Shown one piece after another: positions 1 through 7,723 of a stretch of DNA of 40,984 nucleotides (its first letter is position 1; each line of letters begins with the position of its first letter). The stretch spans positions 1-40,984 of the forward strand of contig NZ_BMPE01000029.1 of assembly GCF_014647435.1 (NCBI RefSeq), written 5' to 3'. A program made the translations under genes and the position numbers. The DNA is from Deinococcus radiotolerans (lineage in GTDB: Bacteria > Deinococcota > Deinococci > Deinococcales > Deinococcaceae). A model generated the notes under the pieces. It saw nothing but the letters and a program-made list of their open reading frames with translations, had not been told where the DNA came from and did not search any database.

Positions 1-333
1 TACCTCTGCAATTTGCCGCCGGAGACGTCATTTGACCATTTGGTTCGGGTGACCAAACAACGGTGTGCGTGTGAGCTGGGCCACCGGGAGCTCAAGCAGG
101 AAGTGGGGCTGGATCATGTTGAGGGGCGGACTTGGCAGGGCCTGCACCACCATGCGGTGCTGTGTCTTGTGGCTTTGCTGTTCTTGCAATGGCTGCGACT
201 GGCCCAATTGGACGGCTTTTTTGGTGACTCTGTGCCAGCCATCAGAAGGGAGATCGCCGGGGAGACTCCCCGGCGATTCCAACGTCCGCGTTTGTATTGC
301 TCGTGCTGCACGGCCTTATTCAGTGGACCCTGA
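1..333 (+). CDS. Transposase, C-terminal fragment (IS701-like DDE family), cut by window edge
   Basis: The frame is open from base 1, so the gene begins outside the window and only about its last 110 codons are here. The visible part contains a block reading RELKQEVGLDHVEGR followed by WQGLHHHAVL and a hydrophobic helix. This resembles the C-terminal end of IS701-like DDE transposases, where the glutamate of the RELKQ segment is the third acidic catalytic residue. About 50 residues after the conserved block look non-homologous, so the end may be frayed. A matching N-terminal transposase fragment lies on the same strand at the right edge of the window. Family level is reasonably sure; whether the element is intact cannot be judged. 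Confidence 0.7.
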   Translation, partial: YLCNLPPETSFDHLVRVTKQRCACELGHRELKQEVGLDHVEGRTWQGLHHHAVLCLVALLFLQWLRLAQLDGFFGDSVPAIRREIAGETPRRFQRPRLYCSCCTALFSGP

Positions 334-725
334 ATTTCCCCGAAGTACAGCTAGCATGGCCTGGGTGACGCGGCGTTGAGGGCCACGGTTGACGTGGAAT
401 GAGAAATCCGGAGTGTCTCTCGGACACTGGCCGGACTGAAGACCCGCCGTTCCCAGGGAAGGGCTGCGGCCTTCCAGCTGTGGTTCAGGCGTGCTGCCGT
501 GCGTCTGGTGGGACGGGAATGACGGGCCCCTCCGTTTTTTAGGGAAAGACATCCGGCTTGAGCGACCAGAGGCACCCGCGGCACGCCCCGGGGCCGTAAA
601 CCTATCCAGCGTATCGCCTGCAGACCCTGTCGGTGGAACTTGGTGCAGCTTGACCTTGAGCTCTGGAGTGGGGCGATACCGGCGCTACGCCCTGGGGTTC
701 CCGCCTGGCCCTCGGGTCCGGAGGG
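334..725. other. Gene-free stretch between transposase end and McrB-like gene
   Basis: I see no convincing gene in these 392 bases on either strand. The short open frames here have no ribosome site or recognisable family. A GGAAGG/CCTTCC hairpin at 457-475 is the clearest structure. The stretch probably holds the 3' untranslated region of the minus-strand Mcr-like operon and debris next to the insertion sequence. Confidence 0.5.
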
Positions 726-2594
726 TCAGGGGAGCCAGTGGCCGCAGCGTCTCAACGTGGCCGCGGTGCGGGGGAGCGTATCGTCAAGGGGCGCGGCCAC
801 CTGCTCCGCCTGGTCGCTGGTGATGTCGTCGAGTTGCCCGCCGAGGGCGGCGCTGATGGCCGCGTCGAGGTCCAGGCCGATGTCCAGGTTGCTGAGGATC
901 TCGGTCAGGAGCGCGGTGCCGATCGGCTGATGGGCGCGCAGGCCGCCAGGCTGGCCGGGTCGCCCGATGACGCGGTAGATGGGGTCGAGCGCTGCGGCGT
1001 GTGCGGGGAAGCGCCGGGTGAGGAAGTCGGGCTCGTGCGTGGGCGCCGGGACGGGCAGGAGCGTGAAGCGGCGGCGCAGGGCGGCACTCAGGCGGTGCAG
1101 GCGGTCCTGATCAGCGTCGTTCATGGTGCCGATCAGGATGAAGTCGGCCGGGAGGTGGAGATCCGCGGGCGCGCCGTCCGCCTGGGACACGAGGGGCAGG
1201 TGGGCGCGGTACGCGGGGTCGAGCAGCGTGAGCAGCTGGCCGAACGCCTCGTCCTGTGGGGCGCGGTTGAATTCATCAATGATCAGCGCGTGGGGGCGTC
1301 CCGTGTCGGCCAGTGACTGGCGGTGCCGCTCAGCCGCGCGGGTGACCACGCCGGGCGTGAAGGCGTAGCGCAGGGTGTCGCCTGGCTGAACGCGCAGGCC
1401 ACCCAGGACGTCACTGGCGGTCCAGCGGGCGTCCGCGGTGGTGAGGGTGTAGTTGCCCGGGCCGCAGAGGGCCTCGGCGAGGCTGGTGGCGAGGAGGGTC
1501 TTGCCGACGCCCGGGGGGCCGGTCAGCAGCAGGGGCCGGGCGCGTTCCAGGGTGCGCCGGGCGACCATCAGGACGTCGGGGTCCACGGCGACCTGCTCGG
1601 GGAGGGCCAGCCAGGGGTCCGGCTGCGCCGGGCGCTGCGGCGGGGCGCTGACGGCGGCCTCCGGCGCGGGTGGGTCCACCGCTGCCGTGGGGTCTGCGTG
1701 GGTCTGGGCCGCTGGTTCAGCAGCGGGCGGGGCGGGCTGGACGGGCGGGGCTGCCGGTGATGGGGGCGGCGTGGGCCCAGCCACCTGGGTGGACGCAGTG
1801 GGCCTGGCTGGGGGGGGCGGCTGCGTGATGCGCCGCAGGTCGTGGCTGCTGGCGGCGCTGGGCGCCGTGGGCGGGTGGCCGTCGAGGACGCCATACGGGC
1901 CGGGGGACGGCACGCTCAGGGCGTACTGCACGGCGCCCTGAAGGTCGGAGGCGGCCAGGGTCGGGGCGGGCGGGAGGCCTTCGGCGTAGGCGGCGCGCCG
2001 GGTGACCGTGATGTGTTCCGCGCCGGTGACCTCCAGCTCATGGACGGTCACGGTGCGGACCCGCTGCAGGCGGTGGTCCCGCAGGCGCGTGACGACCTCC
2101 GCGGTGATGGCGCGGACGGTTTCGCCCCCGGGAATGACCCGGTACGCGCGGATGTCCGTGAACTGCGGCGCGAATGCCAGGCGGAGTTCCTGCCGGCAGG
2201 CGGTGACGATGGGACGCGGGACGGCCGTGTAGAGGGGGAGGGGATCGCCGCTGAGGTCACTCAGCAGGCTGATCTGCCGGAGCTTCACGTCCCCGCGGGG
2301 CGCTTCGGCGGTCAGGTCGCAGGCGAGGAGGTTGAGTTGCGCGGCGCGCCGCGCGGCGTCGTGCGTGGCGGCGTCCGGCCACGCGAAGTCCGGCTGGACC
2401 GTGAGGGTGCGGTCCGCACGGCCGGGTGTGGGCAGGGGGATGGGCGCGGCGTGGAGGTTCCCGTGGGCGTCGCAGGTCCAGTCGCCCGGGCCGCCCTGAG
2501 CGGCGCGTTCAAGGTCGCGCCGGGTGGCCTCCGGGAGGTGATCGAGGGTGTCGGCGGGAATGCGGAACTGCGCGAACACATGGGTCAGGGTCAT
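726..2594 (-). CDS. McrB-like AAA+ ATPase of a McrBC-type restriction pair
   Basis: The 622-residue protein has a poorly conserved N-terminal region (1-230), a proline/alanine-rich linker (about 250-325) and a C-terminal AAA+ motor. Visible motor motifs are Walker A GPPGVGKT (359-366), Walker B ALIIDEFNRA (436-445), sensor 1 ILIGTMND (486-493) and an arginine-finger segment ALRRRF near 505. The DEFNRA and GTMND signatures are typical of McrB/MoxR-type AAA proteins. In McrBC systems the ATPase recognises modified DNA and drives the nuclease partner. The start codon overlaps the stop of the upstream nuclease gene by four bases (ATGA), so translation is coupled. The N-terminal domain, where target recognition should sit, matches nothing I know. 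A MoxR chaperone role is the alternative, but the nuclease partner argues for restriction. Confidence 0.75.
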   Translation of the reverse strand: MTLTHVFAQFRIPADTLDHLPEATRRDLERAAQGGPGDWTCDAHGNLHAAPIPLPTPGRADRTLTVQPDFAWPDAATHDAARRAAQLNLLACDLTAEAPRGDVKLRQISLLSDLSGDPLPLYTAVPRPIVTACRQELRLAFAPQFTDIRAYRVIPGGETVRAITAEVVTRLRDHRLQRVRTVTVHELEVTGAEHITVTRRAAYAEGLPPAPTLAASDLQGAVQYALSVPSPGPYGVLDGHPPTAPSAASSHDLRRITQPPPPARPTASTQVAGPTPPPSPAAPPVQPAPPAAEPAAQTHADPTAAVDPPAPEAAVSAPPQRPAQPDPWLALPEQVAVDPDVLMVARRTLERARPLLLTGPPGVGKTLLATSLAEALCGPGNYTLTTADARWTASDVLGGLRVQPGDTLRYAFTPGVVTRAAERHRQSLADTGRPHALIIDEFNRAPQDEAFGQLLTLLDPAYRAHLPLVSQADGAPADLHLPADFILIGTMNDADQDRLHRLSAALRRRFTLLPVPAPTHEPDFLTRRFPAHAAALDPIYRVIGRPGQPGGLRAHQPIGTALLTEILSNLDIGLDLDAAISAALGGQLDDITSDQAEQVAAPLDDTLPRTAATLRRCGHWLP

Positions 2595-3898
2595 GGGGTT
2601 CCTTGGAGGTGCTGCAGCAGGGCGGCGGTGAACTCGGCGCGGGGCGTCAGTGGGTGGGCGTTGAGGCGCAGGAGGTGGGCGCGGCCGCCGGGGAGGGCGG
2701 TGCGCTGGTATGACGTGCCGCCTGGGTCCGGCCAGGCGACGATGCCGAGTGGGGCGTGCGTGGCGCCCATGTACGTGAGGAGTTGCGTGTTGAGTTCACG
2801 TTGCTGCGGCGTGCCGAGGCGGGACAGGTCGCGGTACTTGACGTCGAGGACCGCGGCGCGCCTGCCGGTTTCGATCAGCAGGTCCGGCGTGAACTGCTGG
2901 TGCGCGGCTCCGACGCCGCGGAAGCCGAGCTTGGGGTTGAGGGTCACCTGGACGTCAGGGCCGCGGAACACGCCGGTCCAGCGGCCCTGACTGTCGGGCG
3001 TGAAGGTGCCGTGGACGGCGCCGGTGGCGCGCAGGACCTGCACCTGCACCCACCGTTCGTAGAGGTCCGGCATCACGGCCGCGCCGGAGGGCCGTCCGGT
3101 GGCGCGCAGGACCGTCGTGTGGAGTCGCTGTGTGGCCGCCGCTGCGGCCGTGGACACGCCGTCGCGGCTGGCGCGGGCGGGACCGTCCGGCAGGGTCGCC
3201 AGGGCGCGCTGGGCGGCCGCCATGACCGGGGCGTGCCCGGCCTGCTGCGCCGCGCGGTGCAGGGTGGTCCACAGGGCCCGCAGGGCGGCGGCGCCGGGCG
3301 GCGGTTCGCCGGCGGTCAGGTCACGGGCGACGTGATCGCCGGGGGAGCCGCGCGCCCAGAGGTCGAACGTCGCGGGCCAGTCGACGCGGTCCGGGACGGC
3401 GCCGCCGCGCACGACGCGGGCGCGGGACGGTCCGGCAGTCCGGGGTTGCCGTGACCAGCGGCGCGTGAGCTGGGCGGCGTCCTGCGCGGCGCGCTCGAGG
3501 TCCGCGCGGCCGGGCAGGACGTGCAGGCCGTCGGTGGACACGTGGAGCGCCTGCGGGAACGTGAGGGTGTGATCCAGGTCGCGCAGGTCGTCGGCTATGC
3601 ACGCCAGGGCCGCGAAGGCCCGGCCCGGGTCCGGGTGGAGTTTGCGGGGGTACGCGAACGTGACCGTGGTCTGCCCGGCGGCGTCCGTGAACGCCAGCCG
3701 GCCCACCCAGTCGTGCAGGTGCACGGCGAGGTGGCCGCCGACGCTGTCCACGATGTGCGGCGTGTGGTTGACGTTCGCGCTGTAGGGCACCCGGACGCCG
3801 TTGACGCGCAGCTCCGGGCCGGCGGGCACGTGGATGATGGTGCCTTCCGGCACGACGTGATCCGCAGGATCCGGAGCGTGCAGGGCAGCGGCGGTCAT
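2591..3898 (-). CDS. McrC-like nuclease (DUF2357-type, PD-(D/E)XK)
   Basis: This 435-residue protein is the first gene of the two-gene Mcr-like operon. The C-terminal part shows a PD-(D/E)XK nuclease core: PD at 338-339 (FTPDLLIE) and DVK at 352-354 (VLDVKYRD), preceded by an LYERW motif at about 279-283 of the kind seen in DUF2357/McrC-like nucleases. The N-terminal 200 residues look beta-rich and would contact the ATPase or DNA. In classical McrBC the ATPase gene comes first; here the nuclease comes first and its stop overlaps the ATPase start. ATG at 3898 was chosen because TAGGCT lies exactly six bases upstream, giving a leaderless start. Nuclease assignment is good; the modified-base target is unknown. 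Confidence 0.72.
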   Translation of the reverse strand: MTAAALHAPDPADHVVPEGTIIHVPAGPELRVNGVRVPYSANVNHTPHIVDSVGGHLAVHLHDWVGRLAFTDAAGQTTVTFAYPRKLHPDPGRAFAALACIADDLRDLDHTLTFPQALHVSTDGLHVLPGRADLERAAQDAAQLTRRWSRQPRTAGPSRARVVRGGAVPDRVDWPATFDLWARGSPGDHVARDLTAGEPPPGAAALRALWTTLHRAAQQAGHAPVMAAAQRALATLPDGPARASRDGVSTAAAAATQRLHTTVLRATGRPSGAAVMPDLYERWVQVQVLRATGAVHGTFTPDSQGRWTGVFRGPDVQVTLNPKLGFRGVGAAHQQFTPDLLIETGRRAAVLDVKYRDLSRLGTPQQRELNTQLLTYMGATHAPLGIVAWPDPGGTSYQRTALPGGRAHLLRLNAHPLTPRAEFTAALLQHLQGTP

Positions 3899-3904
3899 GA
3901 GCGG

Positions 3905-3910
3905 AGCCTA
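3905..3910 (-). promoter_or_regulatory. -10 box of a leaderless promoter for the McrC-like gene
   Basis: On the minus strand TAGGCT fits TAnnnT and ends six bases before the ATG at 3898, so transcription should start at or next to the A of the start codon. The -35 region would fall inside the inverted repeat at 3921-3937. Confidence 0.6.
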
Positions 3911-3920
3911 CGGGTGGGGC

Positions 3921-3937
3921 GCGTCAGATGATGACGC
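3921..3937. promoter_or_regulatory. Inverted repeat, candidate operator between divergent genes
   Basis: GCGTCA (3921-3926) and TGACGC (3932-3937) form a perfect dyad with a 5-base spacer. It covers the place where the -35 element of the leftward Mcr-like promoter should be, and ends two bases before the TTGACA of the rightward promoter. A protein bound here could control both directions. The binding protein is unknown. Confidence 0.45.
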
Positions 3938-3939
3938 GC

Positions 3940-3969
3940 TTGACAGGCGCGCCCCGGGCCCGGTACCGT
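3940..3969 (+). promoter_or_regulatory. Candidate promoter for the phage-type gene
   Basis: A perfect TTGACA (3940-3945) is followed after 18 bases by TACCGT (3964-3969), a weak -10. It lies about 70 bases before the gene starting at 4043. Confidence 0.45.
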
Positions 3970-4042
3970 TCGACTTCCCGCTTCATCACGGTCTCCCCCG
4001 CCCCGTCCCGAGTGCCCTCGTCCGACCCGGAGGTCTCTACCT

Positions 4043-4669
4043 GTGTCCCCTGAACGCATGACGATCACCCGCGCCCTGAGCGAACTCAAGCTCCTCGAGA
4101 AACGCGCCAATAAACTCATGGACGAGACGACCTTCGTGACGTTCACCGTGGGTGGCGCCCCGCCCCGTGAGGCCCGCAGCGCGGCTGAATTCAGCGACCG
4201 GGTGCTGGCCCGGCGGCAGAGTATCGCGGACCTGCTGCGCCGCCGCTCCGCGATCAAGGCGGCGGTCGTGGCCAGCAACGCCCACACCACCGTGGACGTC
4301 GCCGGGCAGGGGTACACGGTCGCGGCGGCCATCGAACGCAAGGCCAGCGTCGCCTTCGATCAGCGCCTGATCGCGCGGCTGCGCAGTGACCTCGCAGGCG
4401 CCCAGCGGCAGGTCGAGGTCACGAACGAACGTGCCGAGGACCGCCTCGACCAGCAGGCGCAGGCGCTACTGGGAAAGGAAGGCTCACGCGGCGCGGAGTA
4501 CGAGGCGCTGCACCGCTCGTTCATGGACCGCAACGCCGTGCGGCTGCTTGATCCGCTGGACGCCCAGGCGGACATCGACCGGCTGTCGGATCAGGTGGAC
4601 GCGTTCCTGGCGGAGGTCGATCAGGCGCTGAGTGTCAGCAACGCCGTGACGGTGATCGAGGTGCCCTGA
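4043..4669 (+). CDS. Conserved phage-type hypothetical protein (MTITRAL family)
   Basis: The 208-residue protein is acidic, helical and without membrane segments. It carries MTITRALSELKLLEKR near the start, SAIKAAVVASNAHTTV near 75 and SNAVTVIEV at the end. I recall proteins with this MTITRAL...IKSAIVASNA...SNAITKIEV pattern in bacteria and phages of low-GC Gram-positives, with no established function. The GTG at 4043 is preferred because GGAGG (4029-4033) sits nine bases upstream; the ATG five codons later is where many relatives begin. It is divergent from the Mcr-like operon and may share an operator with it. Predicted coiled-coil content suggests a structural or packaging-associated protein, but that is a guess. 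Confidence 0.7.
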   Translation: MSPERMTITRALSELKLLEKRANKLMDETTFVTFTVGGAPPREARSAAEFSDRVLARRQSIADLLRRRSAIKAAVVASNAHTTVDVAGQGYTVAAAIERKASVAFDQRLIARLRSDLAGAQRQVEVTNERAEDRLDQQAQALLGKEGSRGAEYEALHRSFMDRNAVRLLDPLDAQADIDRLSDQVDAFLAEVDQALSVSNAVTVIEVP

Positions 4670-4771
4670 GGCGCGCGGGGCTGGCCGTTCGAACGCGCGC
4701 GCCGTGACCGCCCCGGCCACAGGGTCATGTGGCCAGATTCTGACTTCCGCGCTGGATGTCGCCTGCGCGGC

Positions 4772-4796
4772 CCCCCGCATAACTCACCTGCGGGGG
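4772..4796 (+). terminator. Terminator-like hairpin after the phage-type gene
   Basis: CCCCCGCA (4772-4779) pairs perfectly with TGCGGGGG (4789-4796) across a 9-base loop; flanking GCGG/CCGC can extend the stem past a small internal loop. There is no T-tract, and it is about 100 bases after the stop at 4669. Confidence 0.4.
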
Positions 4797-4973
4797 CGCC
4801 GCTGAAGACTCAAGTCTGACGTTTCAGGTCGCAGGATTCACGTTCCTCAAGCCTCTTTCCCTGAACGCTCAACGTTCACCGCTCAAGGCTCGATCAAATC
4901 CTGGACGCAGGGCACTTCCGGACCCGGTCACTCCGGCGCGCGGCCCCCAGGCTGAACGGTCAGCCCAGCAACG

Positions 4974-5005
4974 CACCTCCCCCACCGTGATGGCTGGGGG
5001 AGGTG
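4974..5005 (-). terminator. Hairpin terminator of the vWA gene
   Basis: CACCTCCCCCA (4974-4984) and TGGGGGAGGTG (4995-5005) are perfect 11-base arms around a 10-base loop. The hairpin begins 12 bases after the minus-strand stop at 5017. It lacks a T-tract. Confidence 0.6.
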
Positions 5006-5016
5006 TCTGCTGTGGG

Positions 5017-6237
5017 TTACTTGCTGCGGCGGGTGTTGTACGACTGGCTGCGGGCGCGTTTCTGGGCGAGCTGGGTGTTCTGCGCGAAGTCCTCATCGAG
5101 GGCGGTCAGGGCACTGATCTCGCCCTGAAGGCCGTGGAGGCCGAGGGTCTGCAGGCGGTGGGCCTCGCGGCTGAGGCGTTCGCGGGACATGATGGGCGAG
5201 CCGGCAACGGCGTCCGCGACGGCCTCCTCCCGGACGCGGGCGGCGCGCAGGCGTTCGGTCAGGAGGCGCACGCCGGGGTCCTCGGCGGGGGCGGGTGCAC
5301 CGGCGGGCTGCACGGGCAGGTTCAGCTGGGCGCGCTGGACGTGCCGCTGCCCGGCCCGGTCGGTCCAGGCGAGCCGGATGCGGGTGACGCCCAGGTCGCC
5401 CACCTCGCGCTGCGCGGGGACGTGCACGGTGAAGATCAGGTCCGTGGGGCGGCCCTGGATCAGGTTGGGCAGTTTCGCGCGGCCAGTGTCGGTGCGGGGC
5501 AGGTCGTTCAGGAGTTCGTGGCGGCGGCTGCCGAGGGCCGGGTTGGGTTCGATGCCCAGCGAGACGGTGTGCCCACTGGTGCGGCTCAGGCCTTGGAGTT
5601 CCTGCTCGAAGTAGCGGGGCAGGTCGGCGGGGTTCTCGATGTGCTCGAAGTTGCCGTCCCCGGCGTCGGCGAGGGCCTGCATGAGGTGATCGTCGTAGTG
5701 TTCGCCGAGGCCGATGGTGCTGGTGCTGACGCCCAGCGCCGTGAGGCCGCGGACGTGGTTGGCGATGACGGCCGGGTCGGTCTCGCCGTGGTTCGCGCCG
5801 CCGTCGCTCAGGAGCAGCACGCGGTTGAGGGCGGCTGGGTCGAGGTGCTGGGCGCAGAGGGTGGCCCCTTCGAGCCAGCCGGCGTGCAGGGCGGTGGACC
5901 CGCCGCAGGTGATGGTGTCCACGAGGGCGCACAGCGCCTCAGGATTCGTGACGGCCTGCGGGGGGATCACGGTGGTGACGCGGTCGTCGAAGGTCACGAG
6001 GCTGACGTGGTCGTGGGGGCGCAGCTGGCGGATGGCGGAATGCGCGGCGAGGCGGGCCATGTGGAGGGGCTGGCCGCTCATGCTGCCGCTGCGGTCGAGG
6101 ACCAGGGCGAGGTTGAGGCGGGGGGGCGCCTGGGTGTGGGCGGCCTGGGTGGGGGGCGTGATGCGGGCGTGGATGACGAGTTCGGTGTCCTGTCCGGCGG
6201 TGAGGGTGGGGATCAGCGGGCGCAGTTCGGTGTGCAT
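5017..6237 (-). CDS. vWA-domain protein (cytoplasmic, intact MIDAS)
   Basis: The 406-residue protein carries a von Willebrand factor A domain from about 40 to 215. The metal-dependent adhesion motif DRSGSMS is at 48-54, followed by a GGSTALHAGW segment carrying the MIDAS threonine and LLSDGGANHGETD with the MIDAS aspartate. All five metal ligands appear intact. Beyond the vWA domain is a beta-rich region and a basic C-terminus ending in SYNTRRSK. No signal peptide or membrane helix is seen. AGGAGG lies six bases before the ATG, and a consensus promoter with symmetric elements lies just upstream. A MerR-type regulator gene is the next gene upstream. A decayed second copy of this gene lies at 11840-12150. 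vWA proteins mediate metal-dependent protein contacts, often with AAA ATPases or in Ter-type stress systems; the partner here is unknown. Confidence 0.85.
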   Translation of the reverse strand: MHTELRPLIPTLTAGQDTELVIHARITPPTQAAHTQAPPRLNLALVLDRSGSMSGQPLHMARLAAHSAIRQLRPHDHVSLVTFDDRVTTVIPPQAVTNPEALCALVDTITCGGSTALHAGWLEGATLCAQHLDPAALNRVLLLSDGGANHGETDPAVIANHVRGLTALGVSTSTIGLGEHYDDHLMQALADAGDGNFEHIENPADLPRYFEQELQGLSRTSGHTVSLGIEPNPALGSRRHELLNDLPRTDTGRAKLPNLIQGRPTDLIFTVHVPAQREVGDLGVTRIRLAWTDRAGQRHVQRAQLNLPVQPAGAPAPAEDPGVRLLTERLRAARVREEAVADAVAGSPIMSRERLSREAHRLQTLGLHGLQGEISALTALDEDFAQNTQLAQKRARSQSYNTRRSK

Positions 6238-6284
6238 GGGGAGCCTCCTGTGGGGCGTGCGGGGCGGCGGTGGGTGGACACCTC

Positions 6285-6312
6285 ACTGTACATCAACAAT
6301 TTTAATTGTCAA
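6285..6312 (-). promoter_or_regulatory. Promoter of the vWA gene
   Basis: On the minus strand a perfect TTGACA (6307-6312) is followed after 16 bases by TACAGT (6285-6290). The leader is about 40 bases and carries AGGAGG (6244-6249) before the ATG at 6237. This is the strongest sigma-70-type promoter in the left half and, unlike neighbouring genes, it is not leaderless. Confidence 0.75.
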
Positions 6313-6330
6313 CAATTGGGAGTGTTGATG
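6291..6330. promoter_or_regulatory. Nested dyads and direct repeat over the vWA promoter, candidate operator
   Basis: CATCAACA (6291-6298) is inverted as TGTTGATG (6323-6330). Inside lie the palindrome ACAATT-TT-AATTGT (6296-6309) and a direct repeat CAACAATT (6294-6301 and 6310-6317) with a 16-base period. The elements overlap the -35 box and the promoter spacer, fitting repression or cooperative binding. The MerR-type protein encoded upstream is the obvious candidate to bind, but the 16-base spacer is shorter than the 19-20 bases of classical MerR promoters. Confidence 0.55.
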
Positions 6331-6579
6331 TCGCGTGATGCTCTGTCCAGACCCCCAGCATCAGGGCACTCCGGGACATCCGCAGGCTGACACGGCGCCA
6401 CGACACCCGCTGACGCAACCTCCACAGGCTACGCAGGGTCCCCGGGGGCCCACCAACCCAACGCGTCCCTCGTCATCCACGACGCGGATCGCCCGGGTCA
6501 CCTGTCGGCGACCGAACGCACCTCTCGTGGGCCTGAGTTCACCCACACGCAAGGCGGCGTGCCTTGTCGGCCACCGGGC
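6331..6579. other. Upstream region of the vWA gene, no gene seen
   Basis: Together with the promoter zone, the stretch 6238-6579 is 342 bases without a gene. Long frames here only shadow the MerR-type gene. Outside the promoter dyads I see no structure beyond a short CCCCGGGGG palindrome near 6440. Confidence 0.4.
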
Positions 6580-7275
6580 CTACCGCCTGGGCGCGTCTTC
6601 CAGCACCTCGCGCAGTCGCCGCAGCAGGTCGTCCCAGCGCGCCTCCCCGCGTGGCACGCGGAACTCACTGGACACCTGCACCTCCAGCCCCGGCTCCAGC
6701 GTCACGCGCCGCCACACCTCCCCCGCCGGCGCGGGGTCCTGCGGGCGCCTCGCCTGGCGGACCGGACCCGGAGCGGGCGCAGCGGCCGCCACCTCCGCTT
6801 TCCCCGTTCGGCGCAGCCCGTCCAGGTACGCCAGAGCTGGACTGCGCTGCGGCGCGCTCACCCGCATGTTCCCCATCAGGAGCGGCCCGGGCCCCGCGGC
6901 GAGCGATGCGGGCATCGGCGCCGGCGGCACCAGGGGCTCTTCCCCGGTGACGCCCATGCGAGCCAGGTCCGCGAGGTCCTGCTCGCTGCGGCCGGTCAAC
7001 GCGCCGGCCAGCGCCTTGCCGCTCAGGCCGTCGGCCATCAGGCGCCGCAGGGCCAGCAGGCCCAGCAGATGCACGCGGCCGTAGCGGGCCTCGCGCCCCT
7101 CCCGGGTGGGCGCGGGCAGCAGGCCGACGGTCGTGTAATGCCGCACCAGACGCGGGTTCACCTCGTCTTTCAGGCGGGCGGCGCGGTCTTCGGGCAGCAG
7201 CTGCGCCAGCAGCCGGTTCGCTTCCGCCACCAGCGCGTCGATGCCTCCACTCCACCGCTCATCCAGTCCCAGCAC
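6580..7275 (-). CDS. MerR-family transcriptional regulator
   Basis: The 231-residue protein has an N-terminal helical stretch and then a MerR-type winged helix at about 42-95. The signature is VRHYTTVGLLP followed by an REARYG wing and a recognition segment (LLALRRLMADG). The remaining 130 residues are proline/alanine-rich and end in a charged helix; there is no cysteine set for metal sensing. GTG at 7275 is chosen because TAGGCT ends exactly six bases upstream, giving a leaderless start like its neighbours. It lies upstream of the vWA gene on the same strand and is the likely regulator of the symmetric vWA promoter (inference). The effector is unknown. Confidence 0.8.
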   Translation of the reverse strand: MLGLDERWSGGIDALVAEANRLLAQLLPEDRAARLKDEVNPRLVRHYTTVGLLPAPTREGREARYGRVHLLGLLALRRLMADGLSGKALAGALTGRSEQDLADLARMGVTGEEPLVPPAPMPASLAAGPGPLLMGNMRVSAPQRSPALAYLDGLRRTGKAEVAAAAPAPGPVRQARRPQDPAPAGEVWRRVTLEPGLEVQVSSEFRVPRGEARWDDLLRRLREVLEDAPRR

Positions 7276-7281
7276 CCCCCC

Positions 7282-7287
7282 AGCCTA
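7282..7287 (-). promoter_or_regulatory. -10 box of a leaderless promoter for the MerR-type gene
   Basis: TAGGCT on the minus strand fits TAnnnT and is six bases before the GTG start at 7275. The same hexamer and spacing precede the McrC-like gene. Confidence 0.55.
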
Positions 7288-7540
7288 CCCTGACAAGCCC
7301 CGTTGACAGCAAAACCATCAGGAGACGACCCCGGCGCGCCAGCGCCTGACGCGAACGGGCCCCTCCAGCACGCGTCAGAACGTGGCACGCCCGCGCCGGA
7401 CAGTGCGCCTACCCCGCCCGGCACCTGCCGACCCGCGAGGTTCCCGGCGTCACGCCGCCCCCTCTGTGTCCTTCAGAGCGACCCGCCTCACTGGCGGGCG
7501 GAAGGCGACGCATACCCCCGCGCCGGGACGTGGAGGGCCC

Positions 7541-7711
7541 ATGCCCCTGACCCTGATCACCCTGCTCCTCACCACCCTCCTGTGCAGCGCCTCTGTGACG
7601 CGCCCCCCCGGCGCCCCGGACGCCGCGCGCGTCGCCCCAGCGGTCCTCTGCCCCGTCACCGGTCCCCTGCTGGCCGGAGATGAACCCGACCCGGGGGGCG
7701 GTGGCGGCTGA
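7541..7711 (+). CDS. Small putative secreted peptide (56 residues)
   Basis: The frame encodes a signal-peptide-like N-terminus (MPLTLITLLLTTLLCSAS) and then a short tail ending DEPDPGGGGG. Cleavage near residue 18 would release a peptide of about 38 residues; the cysteine at 15 could alternatively be a lipobox-like site. TGGAGG lies five bases before the ATG, and a perfect hairpin terminator begins 13 bases after the stop, so it looks like an independent small gene. It sits immediately upstream, in the same direction, of a TPR regulator. That arrangement recalls secreted peptide and TPR-receptor pairs of Firmicutes, but no homology to those is claimed. Confidence 0.6.
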   Translation: MPLTLITLLLTTLLCSASVTRPPGAPDAARVAPAVLCPVTGPLLAGDEPDPGGGGG

Positions 7712-7723
7712 CTGAGCTCGCGG

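Larger units (their letters stand above)
4670..5016. other. Gene-free stretch with terminators and decayed repeats
   Basis: No gene is supported in these 347 bases. They hold two terminator-like hairpins (listed separately), a CTGAA...TTCAG imperfect stem around AGACT-CA-AGTCT at 4802-4827, and two related copies of a motif ACGTTC...CTCAAG.CTC near 4841-4895. The repeats may be remnants of a small dispersed repeat. Confidence 0.45.

Noticed and set aside
4987..6390. Long plus-strand frame opposite the vWA gene
   Set aside because: It is glycine/valine/alanine-rich and mirrors the high-GC codon pattern of the minus-strand gene, whose MIDAS motif, promoter and ribosome site are clear.
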